A stretch of 64,000 nt of DNA from Propionivibrio dicarboxylicus (GCF_900099695.1 NZ_FNCY01000005.1:62001-126000); one strand, 5' to 3'. Shown: positions 29,486 through 40,509, numbered from the stretch's first letter. The notes: generated from the letters alone by a model not told the origin. Numbers and translations: made by a program.

Positions 29486-29515
29486 AAAAAAAGCGGAGCA
29501 CGCGGCTCCGCTTTT
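29486..29515 (-). terminator. Terminator of the queA-tgt-yajC-secD-secF operon
   Basis: AAAAGCGGAG (29489-29498) and CTCCGCTTTT (29506-29515) form a 10-bp stem with a seven-base loop; on the minus strand seven T follow. It lies 18 bases after the secF stop. Confidence 0.88.
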
Positions 29516-29532
29516 CGAGGTGTACGCTTGGT

Positions 29533-30477
29533 TTAGACGACCGCGCCTTCGTCGTTGGCGCCTTCGATCTGCTTTTTCGGCTTGATGAAGTGTTCGCGCG
29601 AGACGCCGAGCCACATGACGAGCGGGCTGGCGACAAGCACCGACGAGTAGATGCCGAAGCAGATGCCGATGGTCAGCGCCAGGGCGAAGTAATGCAGCGT
29701 CTCGCCGCCGAAGATCAGCATCGACAGCACCATCAGCTGCGTACAACCGTGTGTGATGATCGTCCGCGAGATCGTGCTGGTGATCGCGTGGTCGAGCACT
29801 TGCGGCGTCGTCAGGCCGCGGACTTTCTTGAAGGTTTCGCGCACGCGGTCGAAGACGACCACCGACTCGTTGACCGAATAGCCGAGCACGGCCAGCACGG
29901 CGGCCAGCACCGAGAGCGAGAATTCCCATTGGAAGAAAGCGAAGAAGCCGAGAATGATGACGATGTCGTGAAGGTTGGCGATGATTGCCGACACCGAGAA
30001 GCGCCATTCGAAACGCATCGCCAGATAAAGGACGATGCCGACGATGACGAGCAACAGCGCCATCGAGCCGTTCTCGGCGAGCTCCTTGCCGACCTGCGGA
30101 CCGACGAATTCGACGCGGCGCAGCGTCGCGCCCGGTGCTGCGGTGTCGAGCGCCGCCATCACCGATTCGCCGATCTTGGCCGAGTTCTGCTCTTCCTTGA
30201 GCGGCAGGCGGATCATGACGTCGCGGCTGGAGCCGAAGTTCTGCACGGCGATGTCGGTATAGCCCGACTTGGTCAGTCCTTCGCGAATCTTCTCGAGGTC
30301 GGCGGCCTGGCTGTAATTCACCTCGATCAGCGTGCCGCCGGTGAATTCGACCGAGAAGTGGAGGCCGCGGTGGGCGAGGAAGAACACGGCGAGCAGGAAG
30401 GTGATCAGCGAAATGACATTGAACACCAGCGCATGCCGCATGAACGGGATGTCTTTGTGGATGCGGAAAAATTCCAT
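29533..30477 (-). CDS. secF: Protein translocase subunit SecF
   Basis: A 314-residue inner-membrane protein with six predicted helices and a large first periplasmic domain. The opening HALVFNVISLITFLLAVFFL, the motif FSVEFTGGTLIEV and the RND-type segments LGYSVNESVVVFDRVRE and ISRTIITHGCTQLMVLSMLI are SecF signatures. With SecD and YajC it uses the proton-motive force to help pull proteins out of the SecYEG channel on the periplasmic side. It follows secD after 12 bases and a terminator comes right after it, so it closes the operon. Confidence 0.96.
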   Translation of the reverse strand: MEFFRIHKDIPFMRHALVFNVISLITFLLAVFFLAHRGLHFSVEFTGGTLIEVNYSQAADLEKIREGLTKSGYTDIAVQNFGSSRDVMIRLPLKEEQNSAKIGESVMAALDTAAPGATLRRVEFVGPQVGKELAENGSMALLLVIVGIVLYLAMRFEWRFSVSAIIANLHDIVIILGFFAFFQWEFSLSVLAAVLAVLGYSVNESVVVFDRVRETFKKVRGLTTPQVLDHAITSTISRTIITHGCTQLMVLSMLIFGGETLHYFALALTIGICFGIYSSVLVASPLVMWLGVSREHFIKPKKQIEGANDEGAVV

Positions 30478-30489
30478 GGTTCTGATCCC

Positions 30490-32367
30490 TTAGTTGACGG
30501 AGCTTGTCGGCGTATTGCCCGGCTTCCAGATCTGGCCGATGGCGACCGATTCGAGCTTGCGGCGGCGACCGTAGATGAGGTTGACCAGCGCACGCGAGAC
30601 GACGACTGCCGAGAACAGCGAGGTGAGAATGCCGAGGCAGTGCACGACGGCGAAGCCGCGCACCGGACCGGAGCCGAAGACGAGCAGCGCGATGCCGGCG
30701 ATCAGCGTCGTGATGTTCGAGTCGAGAATGGTGCCGAAGGCGCGGTCATAACCGGTATAGATCGCCGCCTGTGGCGACGCGCCGTTGCGCAGTTCCTCGC
30801 GGATGCGTTCGTTGATCAGCACGTTCGAGTCGATGGCCATGCCGAGCGCCAGCGCGATGGCAGCGATGCCCGGCAGGGTCAGCGTCGCCTGCAGCAGTGA
30901 CAGGAGCGCGATCAGGAAGAGCAGGTTGGACGCCAGCGCGAGGACCGAGACGAGGCCGAACATCATGTAGTAGCCGATCATGAACAGCGAGATCGCGGCA
31001 AAGCCCCACAGGGTCGAGTGGAAGCCCTTGGCGATGTTCTCGGCGCCGAGGCTCGGGCCGATCGTGCGTTCCTCGATGATTTCCATCGGCGCGGCCAGCG
31101 AGCCAGCGCGCAGCAGCAGTGCCGTGTCGTTGGCTTCCATGGTGCTCATGCGGCCCGAAATCTGCACGCGGCCGCCGCCGATTTCGGTGCGGATCACTGG
31201 GGCGGTGACGACTTCGCCCTTGCCCTTTTCGATCAGCAGGATGGCCATGCGCTTGCCGACGTTTTCGCGCGTGATTTCCTTGAAAATGCGCGCGCCGGCC
31301 GAATCGAGCGTCAGATGGACGGCCGGTTCCTGGCTCTGGTTGTCGAAGCCGGCTTGGGCGTCGGTGAGACGATCGCCGGTGAGGACGACCTGCTTCTTGA
31401 CGAGCAGGGGTTGGCCGCCGCGTTCGACGTACATTTCCGCACCGAAGGGCGCCTGGCCGGCTATCGCCGCCTCGAGCGCGCCCGGGGTGTCGTCGACCAT
31501 GCGGATTTCAAGCGTCGCCGTGCGGCCGAGGATGTCCTTGGCCTTGGCCGTGTCCTGCACACCCGGCAGTTGCACGACGATACGGTCGGCGCCCTGCTGG
31601 GTGATCACCGGCTCGGCGACGCCGAGTTCGTTGATCCGGTTGTGCAGTGTGCCCATGTTCTGCTTGACCGCGAGTTCCTGGATCTTTTTCAGCGCCGTCG
31701 GCTTGAGCGTGGCGAGCAGGCGCAGGTCGGTGCCTTCGCCCTGTTCGGTCAGCAGCAGGTCGGGCTGGTTGTCTTCGAGGATGTTGCGGGCTTTGATGCG
31801 CGTGTCGGTGTCGCGGAAGCGGATGACGATGCGCTCGCCTTCGCGGTTGATGCCGCCGTGGCGGATCGTCTTGTCGCGCATCAGGCTGCGCAGGTCGGCC
31901 GAGAGGGAGTCAAGCCGCTTGGTGACGGCGCCTTTCATGTCCACCTGCAGCAGGAAGTGCACGCCGCCGCGCAGGTCGAGGCCGAGGTACATCGGCAGCG
32001 CGTGCAGGTTGGTCAGCCACTGCGGCGAGCTCGACAGCAGGTTCAGGGCGACGACGTATTGCGGATCGCTGGCGTCGGGGTTGAACTGCTTCTCGAGGAT
32101 ATCGCGCGCCTTGAGCTGGGTGTCGGTGTCCTTGAGGCGAACCTTGACGCCGTTGGTGTCGAGGAAGAGGCCGTTGGTGTCGACGCTGGCGCCCTTGAGC
32201 GCCATTTCGACGCGTTCGAGCGTCTTGAGGTCGGTCTTGATCGTGGCCTTGCCGCTGGAAACCTGGACGGCCGGCGATTCGCCGAAGAAATTCGGCAGGG
32301 TATAGATGAAACCGGTCAGCAGCGCAAAGGCGACGATGACGTACTTCCAGAGCGGATAGCGATTCAT
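30490..32367 (-). CDS. secD: Protein translocase subunit SecD
   Basis: A 625-residue inner-membrane protein: one N-terminal helix (YPLWKYVIVAFALLTGFIYT), a periplasmic P1 domain that starts at ALPMYLGLDLRGGVHFLLQV and a C-terminal bundle of five helices with LALGMAIDSNVLINERIREE, the conserved proton-path region, and FGTILDSNITTLIAGIALLV. SecD acts with SecF in late steps of protein export. I start at MNRYPLWKY (32367), matching orthologues, although the ribosome site is weak; 21 more in-frame codons lie upstream. A GC-rich hairpin separates it from yajC. Confidence 0.96.
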   Translation of the reverse strand: MNRYPLWKYVIVAFALLTGFIYTLPNFFGESPAVQVSSGKATIKTDLKTLERVEMALKGASVDTNGLFLDTNGVKVRLKDTDTQLKARDILEKQFNPDASDPQYVVALNLLSSSPQWLTNLHALPMYLGLDLRGGVHFLLQVDMKGAVTKRLDSLSADLRSLMRDKTIRHGGINREGERIVIRFRDTDTRIKARNILEDNQPDLLLTEQGEGTDLRLLATLKPTALKKIQELAVKQNMGTLHNRINELGVAEPVITQQGADRIVVQLPGVQDTAKAKDILGRTATLEIRMVDDTPGALEAAIAGQAPFGAEMYVERGGQPLLVKKQVVLTGDRLTDAQAGFDNQSQEPAVHLTLDSAGARIFKEITRENVGKRMAILLIEKGKGEVVTAPVIRTEIGGGRVQISGRMSTMEANDTALLLRAGSLAAPMEIIEERTIGPSLGAENIAKGFHSTLWGFAAISLFMIGYYMMFGLVSVLALASNLLFLIALLSLLQATLTLPGIAAIALALGMAIDSNVLINERIREELRNGASPQAAIYTGYDRAFGTILDSNITTLIAGIALLVFGSGPVRGFAVVHCLGILTSLFSAVVVSRALVNLIYGRRRKLESVAIGQIWKPGNTPTSSVN

Positions 32368-32416
32368 GGGGTCTGTCGAACGAGGATGGGGCGATGCAGC
32401 ATCGCCGGGAAGGTCG

Positions 32417-32439
32417 CTGCGGGGCGTCACGCCCCGCAG
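32417..32439 (-). other. Stem-loop between yajC and secD
   Basis: CTGCGGGGCG (32417-32426) and CGCCCCGCAG (32430-32439) form a perfect 10-bp stem with a three-base loop. No T run follows, so attenuation or stabilisation is more likely than full termination. Confidence 0.65.
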
Positions 32440-32457
32440 GACCCAAGCCTGGGCTTC

Positions 32458-32784
32458 TTAATTCTTGTTGAGCGTGCCCTTGGGCAGAACGACGGCGATC
32501 GATGCCTTTTGGAACTGGACTTCGACGTTCTCGGCGATGGCGATCGTGACGAAGTCGTCAGCGACCTTGGTGATACGGCCGGCCATGCCGCCCTGGGTGA
32601 TGACTTCGTCGCCCTTGGCCAGCGCTTCGACGAGCGCCTTGTGTTCCTTGGCCTTCTTCTGCTGCGGGCGGATCATGAAGAAATACAGGACCGCGAACAT
32701 CGCGATCATGATGAAGATCTGCTCGAAACCGCCTCCCGTTGCGGAAGCGGCGGCGGTTTGCGCGTGGGCGGAACTGATCAGCAC
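32458..32784 (-). CDS. yajC: Preprotein translocase subunit YajC (GTG start)
   Basis: A 108-residue single-pass membrane protein of the SecDF-YajC complex. The helix is FEQIFIMIAMFAVLYFFMIR, followed at once by the family motif RPQQKKAKEHKALVEALAKG and the beta domain GDEVITQGGMAGRITKVADD. The start is a GTG at 32784 with AGGAGAAC upstream; no ATG fits. It lies between tgt and secD, 60 bases after tgt, in the order found throughout the proteobacteria. Confidence 0.95.
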   Translation of the reverse strand: MLISSAHAQTAAASATGGGFEQIFIMIAMFAVLYFFMIRPQQKKAKEHKALVEALAKGDEVITQGGMAGRITKVADDFVTIAIAENVEVQFQKASIAVVLPKGTLNKN

Positions 32785-32844
32785 AGTGTTCTCCTGAAAT
32801 ACGAATGGATAGTGAAGGGGGTAAAAAAACGACCGGTTATTGTA

Positions 32845-34985
<2,141 letters not shown>

Positions 34986-35007
34986 GTCTGGATCATGAAT
35001 AAGTGAC

Positions 35008-35036
35008 TTGTCGGTTATGTCTGAATCGAGGATAAT
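35008..35036 (+). promoter_or_regulatory. Sigma-70 promoter of the tRNA-Leu gene
   Basis: TTGTCG (35008-35013) and GATAAT (35031-35036) are spaced by 17 bases, predicting a start near 35043, about 29 bases before the mature tRNA. Confidence 0.6.
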
Positions 35037-35071
35037 TCGCGCTCTTCCAGTTCGCCTCGTGCGAACTTCCT

Positions 35072-35156
35072 GCCCCGATGGCGGAATCGGTAGACGCAGC
35101 GGACTCAAAATCCGCCGCCGCAAGGCGTGCCAGTTCGACTCTGGCTCGGGGCACCA
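35072..35156 (+). tRNA. tRNA-Leu(CAA)
   Basis: The 85-base sequence folds into a cloverleaf with acceptor stem GCCCCGA/TCGGGGC, a D arm, the anticodon stem GCGGA/TCCGC with loop CTCAAAA (anticodon CAA at 35106-35108), a long variable arm typical of leucine tRNAs, the GTTCGAC T-loop and an encoded CCA end. It reads the codon UUG. It stands alone between queA (divergent) and the LysR gene (convergent). Confidence 0.97.
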
Positions 35157-35262
35157 TCCTCGATGGTTCTGAGGCAGCGCAGGAAGGCGCGCATTATACG
35201 CCTCTTTCCCCCTTCAATTAGCCGGTTTTCGATCGCTGCGAGCGCGGCATCGTTGCATCTGT

Positions 35263-36147
35263 TCATGGTGGCGATTCGCGCAGCATCCCCTTGAGCCAGC
35301 GGCAGAATCGTTCGCCCTGCTGCAAATGGCGGCTGGCCGGGTTGACGTAGGCCGTGTAGGCCGCGCCGGAAGCGATCGCCGTGTCGTCGGCGCGTCGCAG
35401 GATGCCGTTGTGCAGCGCGTCGCGGACGAGCATTTCGGGTATGACGAGAAAGCCGACGCCGCCGATCGCCGCTTCGACGGCGAGAAAATAGTGGTCGTAG
35501 CTCGCGACGGTGCGCAGCATGTCGGCGGCAATGTCGCGCGCCATCGCCCAGGCGGCGATCGCATCGGGGCGCAACCGGCACAGGATCATCGGCCACTGCT
35601 GCTGTGGGTCTGTGCCGCGGGCGGCAATGCAGGCTGGCGAGCCGACACAGACGAGTCGTTCGCGCACGAGTTCCCAGCTGGGCGCGTCCGGCAGCGCCAT
35701 GTGACGCGTAATCAGCACGTCGAATTCGTCCTGTGCCAGAGGCGTCGCCAACGAGGTGACGAGGTCGATCTGGATGCCGTGGCGCTTGGAGAATTCGCCG
35801 AGGACGGGAACGACGACTTTCATCGCGAAACTCGGCATCGAGGTGCGGACGATCAGGCGGTCGTGCGCGAGACGTTTTTGCACCAGTTGCTGCGCCGTCA
35901 GTTCAAGCGTCGAAATCGCTTCCTTCAGGGCGTCGTGGAGTTGCCGGCCTTCCGAGGTGAAGGTCACGGACGCGCCACTGCGCTGGAACAGTCTTGCGCC
36001 GGCCAGCCTCTCCAGTCGGGCAACCTGGCGGCTGACGGCGCTCTGCGTGATGCCCAGTGCCGTCGCTGCCCGGGTGAAGTTGCCATAGCGACCGATGGTG
36101 ACGAAGACGCGAAAGGCGGTGAGCGGAACGTCAATGGGGTTAGGCAT
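35263..36147 (-). CDS. LysR-family transcriptional regulator
   Basis: A 294-residue regulator. The helix-turn-helix is FTRAATALGITQSAVSRQVA (about residues 24-43), followed by the linker helix and a periplasmic-binding-protein-like effector domain. The LPLTAFRVF-type opening and overall form place it near GcvA-like LysR proteins. Divergent from a TSUP transporter and PLP decarboxylase, it most likely controls them in response to a substrate of that pathway. An inverted repeat at 36200-36224 between the two is a candidate operator. The inducer is not predictable. Confidence 0.9.
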   Translation of the reverse strand: MPNPIDVPLTAFRVFVTIGRYGNFTRAATALGITQSAVSRQVARLERLAGARLFQRSGASVTFTSEGRQLHDALKEAISTLELTAQQLVQKRLAHDRLIVRTSMPSFAMKVVVPVLGEFSKRHGIQIDLVTSLATPLAQDEFDVLITRHMALPDAPSWELVRERLVCVGSPACIAARGTDPQQQWPMILCRLRPDAIAAWAMARDIAADMLRTVASYDHYFLAVEAAIGGVGFLVIPEMLVRDALHNGILRRADDTAIASGAAYTAYVNPASRHLQQGERFCRWLKGMLRESPP

Positions 36148-36199
36148 GACTAAAACTCATGATTGATCGTCGCAAATGTGATGCGTTCATGTTGGATAA

Positions 36200-36224
36200 G
36201 CTCAATGAGGCTCGTGAGTTGAGC
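36200..36224. promoter_or_regulatory. Operator-like inverted repeat between the LysR gene and the TSUP gene
   Basis: GCTCAA (36200-36205) and TTGAGC (36219-36224) are inverted around 13 bases, with an inner CTCA/TGAG echo. The location, midway in a divergent LysR promoter region, suits autoregulation and target control. Confidence 0.45.
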
Positions 36225-36326
36225 GCAATGGCGGTATTCTCTGCGGATGCAAAAATATCATGTCTGCGTTGCCCTGTCCGGGCTCTTGCGATGCCCCGTT
36301 GAAGCGCGGTGCGCGGGGTGGCGCCC

Positions 36327-37049
36327 GTGAGCGCTTATCTGATGCTCGGTTGCGTCGTCCTGATGACGCATTTTCTCGAAGGCATTACCGGCTTCGGTTG
36401 TACGGTGCTGGCGCTGCCCTTCGCCATCCTGCTGGTCGGCACCAAGCAGGCCGTACCGGTGTTGTTGGTGCTGGCGCTGTTTCTGGCCGCCTATATCGTC
36501 TGGATCGATCGCCAACGCATCGTCTGGCGCGAATTCGGTCGCATTGTGATCTGGGTCGGACTCGGCTTGCCGGTCGGGTTGTTCGCTTTCGGCGCGTTCG
36601 ATGAGGGTGTGCTGCGTTCGATTCTTGGCGCTTTCATGGTGCTCGTGGCCGTACGCGGCCTGCTCTCCAAGTGGCTGGCGCTGGACGAAAAGCGCGTGCC
36701 GGCCTGGATTCTGCGCCTGATGCTGATCGCCGGCGGGTTCTTTCACGGCGCGTTTTCTTCGGGCGGGCCGCTGGTCGTGATCTATGCCCGTCACGCGCTG
36801 CCGCACAAGAGCCATTTCCGCGCGACCATCAGTCTGCTCTGGCTGAGCCTGAATTCGGTCATGCTCGTGCAGGGGGTCGTTTCCGGCCGGATGACCGCCG
36901 AGATCTGGGAGATCATCGGCGTCTGCGTGCCCTTTCTTGTCGTCGGGGCGCTGGCGGGCAACTGGGCGCACCGGCATATTCAGGATCGCTATTTTTCGCA
37001 GATCGTGTATGGCGTATTGTTCGCCTCAGGTCTGTTCATGTTTCGGTAG
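36327..37049 (+). CDS. TSUP (TauE/SafE) family membrane transporter
   Basis: A protein of about 240 residues with eight predicted helices in two repeats: FLEGITGFGCTVLALPFAIL in the first and GGFFHGAFSSGGPLVVIYAR in the second are the paired TSUP signatures. Known members export sulfite, sulfonates or other organic anions. The start is uncertain: GTG codons at 36309, 36318 and 36327 and an ATG at 36342 are in frame; I prefer 36327 because GGGG lies eight bases upstream. It is followed after 12 bases by a PLP decarboxylase, so the pair is an operon. Confidence 0.8.
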   Translation: MSAYLMLGCVVLMTHFLEGITGFGCTVLALPFAILLVGTKQAVPVLLVLALFLAAYIVWIDRQRIVWREFGRIVIWVGLGLPVGLFAFGAFDEGVLRSILGAFMVLVAVRGLLSKWLALDEKRVPAWILRLMLIAGGFFHGAFSSGGPLVVIYARHALPHKSHFRATISLLWLSLNSVMLVQGVVSGRMTAEIWEIIGVCVPFLVVGALAGNWAHRHIQDRYFSQIVYGVLFASGLFMFR

Positions 37050-37061
37050 GGAGAGTCCGTC

Positions 37062-38549
37062 ATGCAAGAACAAGGGAAGCGTTCCGCGCAGTTTTCGCCC
37101 TCGCCGCTCGATCCGGCCGACTGGCAAACGTTTCGGGCCGATGCGCACCGCTTGCTCGATGCCTGTATCGACCAGTTGAGTTCGGCCCGGCAACACCCGT
37201 GGCAACCTGTCGGCGAGGCCGACAAGGCGGCGTTGGCGCTGGGCGAAGCACTTGAGGGCGAGGAGAGCGGGGCGCTCGTCGATGAACTGGTGCGCAAGGT
37301 TCTGCCGTTCCACACCGGCAACACGCACCCGCGTTTTTTCGGCTGGGTGCACGGCACCGGCCTGGCCGCCGGCCTGCTTGCCGAGATGGTGGCGGCGACG
37401 ATGAACAGCAATTGCGGCGGGCGCGATCATGGCGCCGTCTATGTTGAGCGCGAGGTGATCGATTGGTGCCGCCGTTGTTTCGGTTTTCCCGAGTCGGCGA
37501 GTGGCGTCCTCGTCGGCGGGACCTCGCAGGCGACGGTGATCGCGCTGGCCGCCGCACGCACGCGCGCGCTCGGGGCCGCGTCCCGGCGCGACGGTATACA
37601 GGGCGCCCAGCGACTGGCTGCGTATGCCTTGCAGGGCGTGCATAACGCGACCGTGAAATCCCTGGAACTGCTCGGTGTCGGGGCGGCGGCGCTACGGACC
37701 ATTCCGGCCGGCGTCGATGGCGGCATGTCTCTCGAGCGCCTCGCCGAAGCGGTGGCGAAGGATCGCGCCGACGGCATGCTGCCGTTCTGCATCGTTGCGA
37801 CGGCCGGGTCGGTCGATCTCGGTGTCTTTGACGACATCGACGCGATTGCCGATTTCTGTGCTCGCGAAGGCATCTGGCTGCATGTCGATGGCGCGTTCGG
37901 CGCCTGGTCGCGGTTGGCCGATTCGCCTTGGCGTGATCTGTCGCGCGGGATCGAGCGGGCCGATTCGCTGGCCTTCGATTTTCACAAGTGGATGTATGTG
38001 CAGTATGACTGCGGTGTCGTCCTGATCCGCGACGAAGCGGCGCATCGCCAGGCCTTCGCCGCGCGTCCGGCCTATCTCGCCAAACAGGATCAGGGGCTTG
38101 GCGGCGGCGAACCCTGGTACTGCGACTACGGTGTCGATCTGTCGCGCGGGTTCCGTGCGCTCAAGGTCTGGGCGGCCTTGCGGAACTATGGCAGCAAGGC
38201 GCTGGGCGCGTCGATCACAGACAATTGCCGTCTGGCCGAGCGTATGGGCGTGCTGGTCGGCGCGACGCCGGGTTTGCGCCTGGCCGCGCCGGTGCGCCTG
38301 AATGTCTGCTGTTTCAGCGCCGCGCCGTCGGATTGGGAGGGTGCGGCTCAGGATCGCCTGAACGAACGGATCACGCATGTCTTGCAATTGGCCGGCGACG
38401 TGGTATTTTCCACCACCCGCGTGGAGGGACGGACGGTGATCCGGGCTGCGATCACCAACCACCGGACCTGTGCCGCGGATATCGACGAGGCAATCTCGGC
38501 CGTGATGCGCGTGCGCTGCGGCGAGATCGCAAACGCTGGCACACAATGA
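37062..38549 (+). CDS. PLP-dependent group II amino acid decarboxylase
   Basis: A 495-residue fold-type I enzyme. HTGNTHPRFFGWVHGTGLAA and MNSNCGGRDHGAVYVEREVI align with the N-terminal region of aromatic amino acid, glutamate and cysteine-sulfinate decarboxylases; VGGTSQATVIALAAARTRAL is the PLP phosphate loop; WLHVDGAFGAW holds the ring-binding aspartate and alanine, and DFHKWMYVQYDCG the PLP lysine, K309. The substrate cannot be read directly. Adjacent to a sulfonate-type transporter, a sulfur amino acid such as cysteine sulfinate or cysteate is one guess, an aromatic amino acid another. Confidence 0.82.
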   Translation: MQEQGKRSAQFSPSPLDPADWQTFRADAHRLLDACIDQLSSARQHPWQPVGEADKAALALGEALEGEESGALVDELVRKVLPFHTGNTHPRFFGWVHGTGLAAGLLAEMVAATMNSNCGGRDHGAVYVEREVIDWCRRCFGFPESASGVLVGGTSQATVIALAAARTRALGAASRRDGIQGAQRLAAYALQGVHNATVKSLELLGVGAAALRTIPAGVDGGMSLERLAEAVAKDRADGMLPFCIVATAGSVDLGVFDDIDAIADFCAREGIWLHVDGAFGAWSRLADSPWRDLSRGIERADSLAFDFHKWMYVQYDCGVVLIRDEAAHRQAFAARPAYLAKQDQGLGGGEPWYCDYGVDLSRGFRALKVWAALRNYGSKALGASITDNCRLAERMGVLVGATPGLRLAAPVRLNVCCFSAAPSDWEGAAQDRLNERITHVLQLAGDVVFSTTRVEGRTVIRAAITNHRTCAADIDEAISAVMRVRCGEIANAGTQ

Positions 38550-38579
38550 TCAGAAAATAGGGACAGGAAAGGGAAACGC

Positions 38580-39023
38580 ATGCAATTTGAGTCGCGACTG
38601 GTGGCTGCCGATGACGACGAGATCGTCGAACTCGGTGAGTCGGCGCAACCTTTGGCGCAATGGAGCGGTGTCGTGCTGCCGGGCTTCGATACCGTTCGCC
38701 TGGCGACGCTGCACGCCCTCCTGACCGGTGAGCCGCTGCATGGGGTCCTGGATGCGTACGAGCCGGCCTACGTGTCGTCGGACGATGTGGCGGTGGTTCG
38801 TGTCGCCGACGAGTTGTGCGCGTCGCTGGTCGATCTGGACGACGATGCGGTTGTTGTCGCGGCGACCGAGCTGGCGGCGACCGAGGAATTCGAGAGCGCC
38901 GGCTGGAGCGAAGAGGTCGTTACCGACCTGCTCGCCGATCTTGCTGGTCTGGCGCAATTGGCCGATGCGCAGGATCAGGCGCTCTTTCTCATCATCCGGC
39001 CGCTGGAAATGACGGAAGAATAA
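38580..39023 (+). CDS. Lysine-free acidic protein of unknown function
   Basis: A 147-residue protein with 32 acidic residues, four arginines and no lysine at all, hence a very low pI. It begins MQFESRLVAADDDEIVELGE, has a middle rich in valine and aspartate (VVRVADELCASLVDLDDDAV) and ends FLIIRPLEMTEE. No signal peptide, helix or named motif is seen. AGGAAAGGG gives a good ribosome site. It lies 30 bases after the decarboxylase and is probably cotranscribed. The alternating pattern suggests a folded domain rather than a disordered tail. I do not recognise the family. Confidence 0.65.
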   Translation: MQFESRLVAADDDEIVELGESAQPLAQWSGVVLPGFDTVRLATLHALLTGEPLHGVLDAYEPAYVSSDDVAVVRVADELCASLVDLDDDAVVVAATELAATEEFESAGWSEEVVTDLLADLAGLAQLADAQDQALFLIIRPLEMTEE

Positions 39024-39024
39024 G

Positions 39025-39050
39025 CGCCCCGCCATCGGAGGGGCGGGGCG
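39025..39050. terminator. GC-rich hairpin between the acidic-protein gene and ubiG
   Basis: CGCCCCGCC (39025-39033) and GGCGGGGCG (39042-39050) form a 9-bp stem with an eight-base loop. It lies between convergent genes but has no T run on either side, so termination would be weak or Rho-assisted. Confidence 0.5.
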
Positions 39051-39056
39051 GCGCGT

Positions 39057-39755
39057 TCAGCGGCGCCGTACGGTGTGCACCAGATAGTTGACGCTGGTGT
39101 CCCGGTTCAGGCGGTAGACGCGCGTCAGCGGGTTGTAGCCCATGCCGATGAGTTCGTCCGGTTCGAGGCCGGCGGCTTTGGCCCAGCGGCACAGTTCGGC
39201 CGGACGGATGAATTTCGCGTAATCGTGCGTGCCTTTCGGCAGCATGTTCAGGATGTATTCGGCGCCGATCACGGCCAGCAGGTAGGCCTTGGGATTGCGG
39301 TTGAGCGTCGAGAAAAACACATGGCCGCCCGGTTTGACGAGTTGCGCGCAGGCGGCGACGATGCTGGCCGGGTCGGGGACGTGCTCGAGCATTTCCATGC
39401 AGGTGACGACGTCGTAGCGCTCGGGCGCTTCGGCGGCATGCGCCTCGGCCGATTCCTTGCGGTAGTCGACGCGGCGCCCGCTTTCCAGCAGGTGCAGTTT
39501 GGCGACGGCCAGCGCCTTGTCGGAGAGGTCGATGCCGGTGACGTCGGCACCGCGCGCGGCCATGCTTTCCGAGAGGATGCCGCCGCCGCAGCCAATGTCG
39601 AGCACGGTTTTTCCTGCCAGGCCGGCGATCTGTTCGATCCACTCGAGGCGCAACGGGTTGATTTCGTGCAGCGGGCGGAATTCGCTGGTCGGGTCCCACC
39701 AGCGGTGCGCGAGTTCGCTGAATTTCTGGAGTTCGAGAGGGTCGGCGTTTTGCAT
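39057..39755 (-). CDS. ubiG: Ubiquinone biosynthesis O-methyltransferase
   Basis: UbiG carries out both O-methylations in ubiquinone synthesis with SAM. The 232-residue protein opens [20 protein letters not shown] with the usual family N terminus, has SAM motif [18 protein letters not shown], the acidic post-I residue in [14 protein letters not shown] and [16 protein letters not shown]. The C-terminal [20 protein letters not shown] and VNYLVHT are typical. The ompA-like gene ends 76 bases upstream with its own terminator, so ubiG probably depends on readthrough or its own promoter. Confidence 0.95.
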   Translation of the reverse strand: MQNADPLELQKFSELAHRWWDPTSEFRPLHEINPLRLEWIEQIAGLAGKTVLDIGCGGGILSESMAARGADVTGIDLSDKALAVAKLHLLESGRRVDYRKESAEAHAAEAPERYDVVTCMEMLEHVPDPASIVAACAQLVKPGGHVFFSTLNRNPKAYLLAVIGAEYILNMLPKGTHDYAKFIRPAELCRWAKAAGLEPDELIGMGYNPLTRVYRLNRDTSVNYLVHTVRRR

Positions 39756-39787
39756 GGCGATGGCGTCCGCAAAAAGAGTGGAGCAAC

Positions 39788-39815
39788 AAAAAAGCCCTGC
39801 CGAGGCAGGGCTTTT
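39788..39815 (-). terminator. Terminator of the OmpA-like gene
   Basis: AAAAGCCCTGC (39790-39800) and GCAGGGCTTTT (39805-39815) form an 11-bp perfect stem with a four-base loop; on the minus strand six T follow. It lies 16 bases after the stop at 39832. Confidence 0.92.
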
Positions 39816-39831
39816 CGTCCGTTCGGCCTTA

Positions 39832-40509
39832 TTACTTCTTGGTGCCGATCAGTTCGATGTCAACACGACGGTCCGGTTGCAGACAGGCGATGACCTTGGC
39901 GCTCTTCGGGCCCTTGCACTGGTTCGGCTTCGTGACCGGCTGCTTGCTGCCCTTGCCTTCGGTGTAAACACGGTTGGCCGGGATGCCCTTGGCAACCAGG
40001 TAGTCCTTGACCGCGGCGGCGCGCTTCTCGGACAGCTTCTGGTTGTAAGCGGCGCTACCGATACGGTCGGCGTGACCGACGGCGATGACCACTTCGAGGT
40101 TCAGTTGGCCAGCCTTGGCGACGACGTCGTCAAGCTTGGTCTTGCCTTCGGGGCGCAGCGTGGCCTTGTTGAAGTCGAACAGGGCGTCAGCGGCGATCGT
40201 GACCTTCTCACCGAAAGCGGCAGCCTTCTGGGCAACTGCCGGAGCAGCCGGGGCAGCCTTCGGAGCGGGCTCGCACACTTCCTTGGCGATCAGATCCTTG
40301 TCGCAGCCGCAGCCGTTCTTGTCTTGGGCAGCAGCAGCCGGGGTCCAGTAGCCGGTGCGGACGCACAGGCCGGCGCCGCTCTTGACGACGTCGCCACGGC
40401 TGTCGAGAACGTAGACGCTACCAGCGGTTTGCGCTTGGGCGAAAGAAGCACAGAGACCAAGGGTAATGGCCAGGGCGGCCATCAAACTGTGTTTTGCCGT
40501 ATTTTTCAT
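39832..40509 (-). CDS. OmpA-family outer-membrane/peptidoglycan-binding protein
   Basis: A 225-residue exported protein with signal peptide [20 protein letters not shown] to AQA. The N-terminal part (residues 27-95) is short, cysteine-containing ([18 protein letters not shown]) and proline/alanine-rich; there is no eight-stranded barrel. The C-terminal OmpA domain has [40 protein letters not shown] and DRRVDIEL, with the diaminopimelate-binding Asp and Arg of the family. It should be anchored to peptidoglycan. It has a strong terminator and a structured leader and is likely highly expressed. Confidence 0.88.
   Translation of the reverse strand: MKNTAKHSLMAALAITLGLCASFAQAQTAGSVYVLDSRGDVVKSGAGLCVRTGYWTPAAAAQDKNGCGCDKDLIAKEVCEPAPKAAPAAPAVAQKAAAFGEKVTIAADALFDFNKATLRPEGKTKLDDVVAKAGQLNLEVVIAVGHADRIGSAAYNQKLSEKRAAAVKDYLVAKGIPANRVYTEGKGSKQPVTKPNQCKGPKSAKVIACLQPDRRVDIELIGTKK

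Noticed and set aside
35072-35156. tRNA-Leu as an integration site of a mobile island
   Set aside because: No integrase, no repeat of the tRNA 3' end and no foreign-looking genes follow; both flanks are ordinary chromosomal genes.
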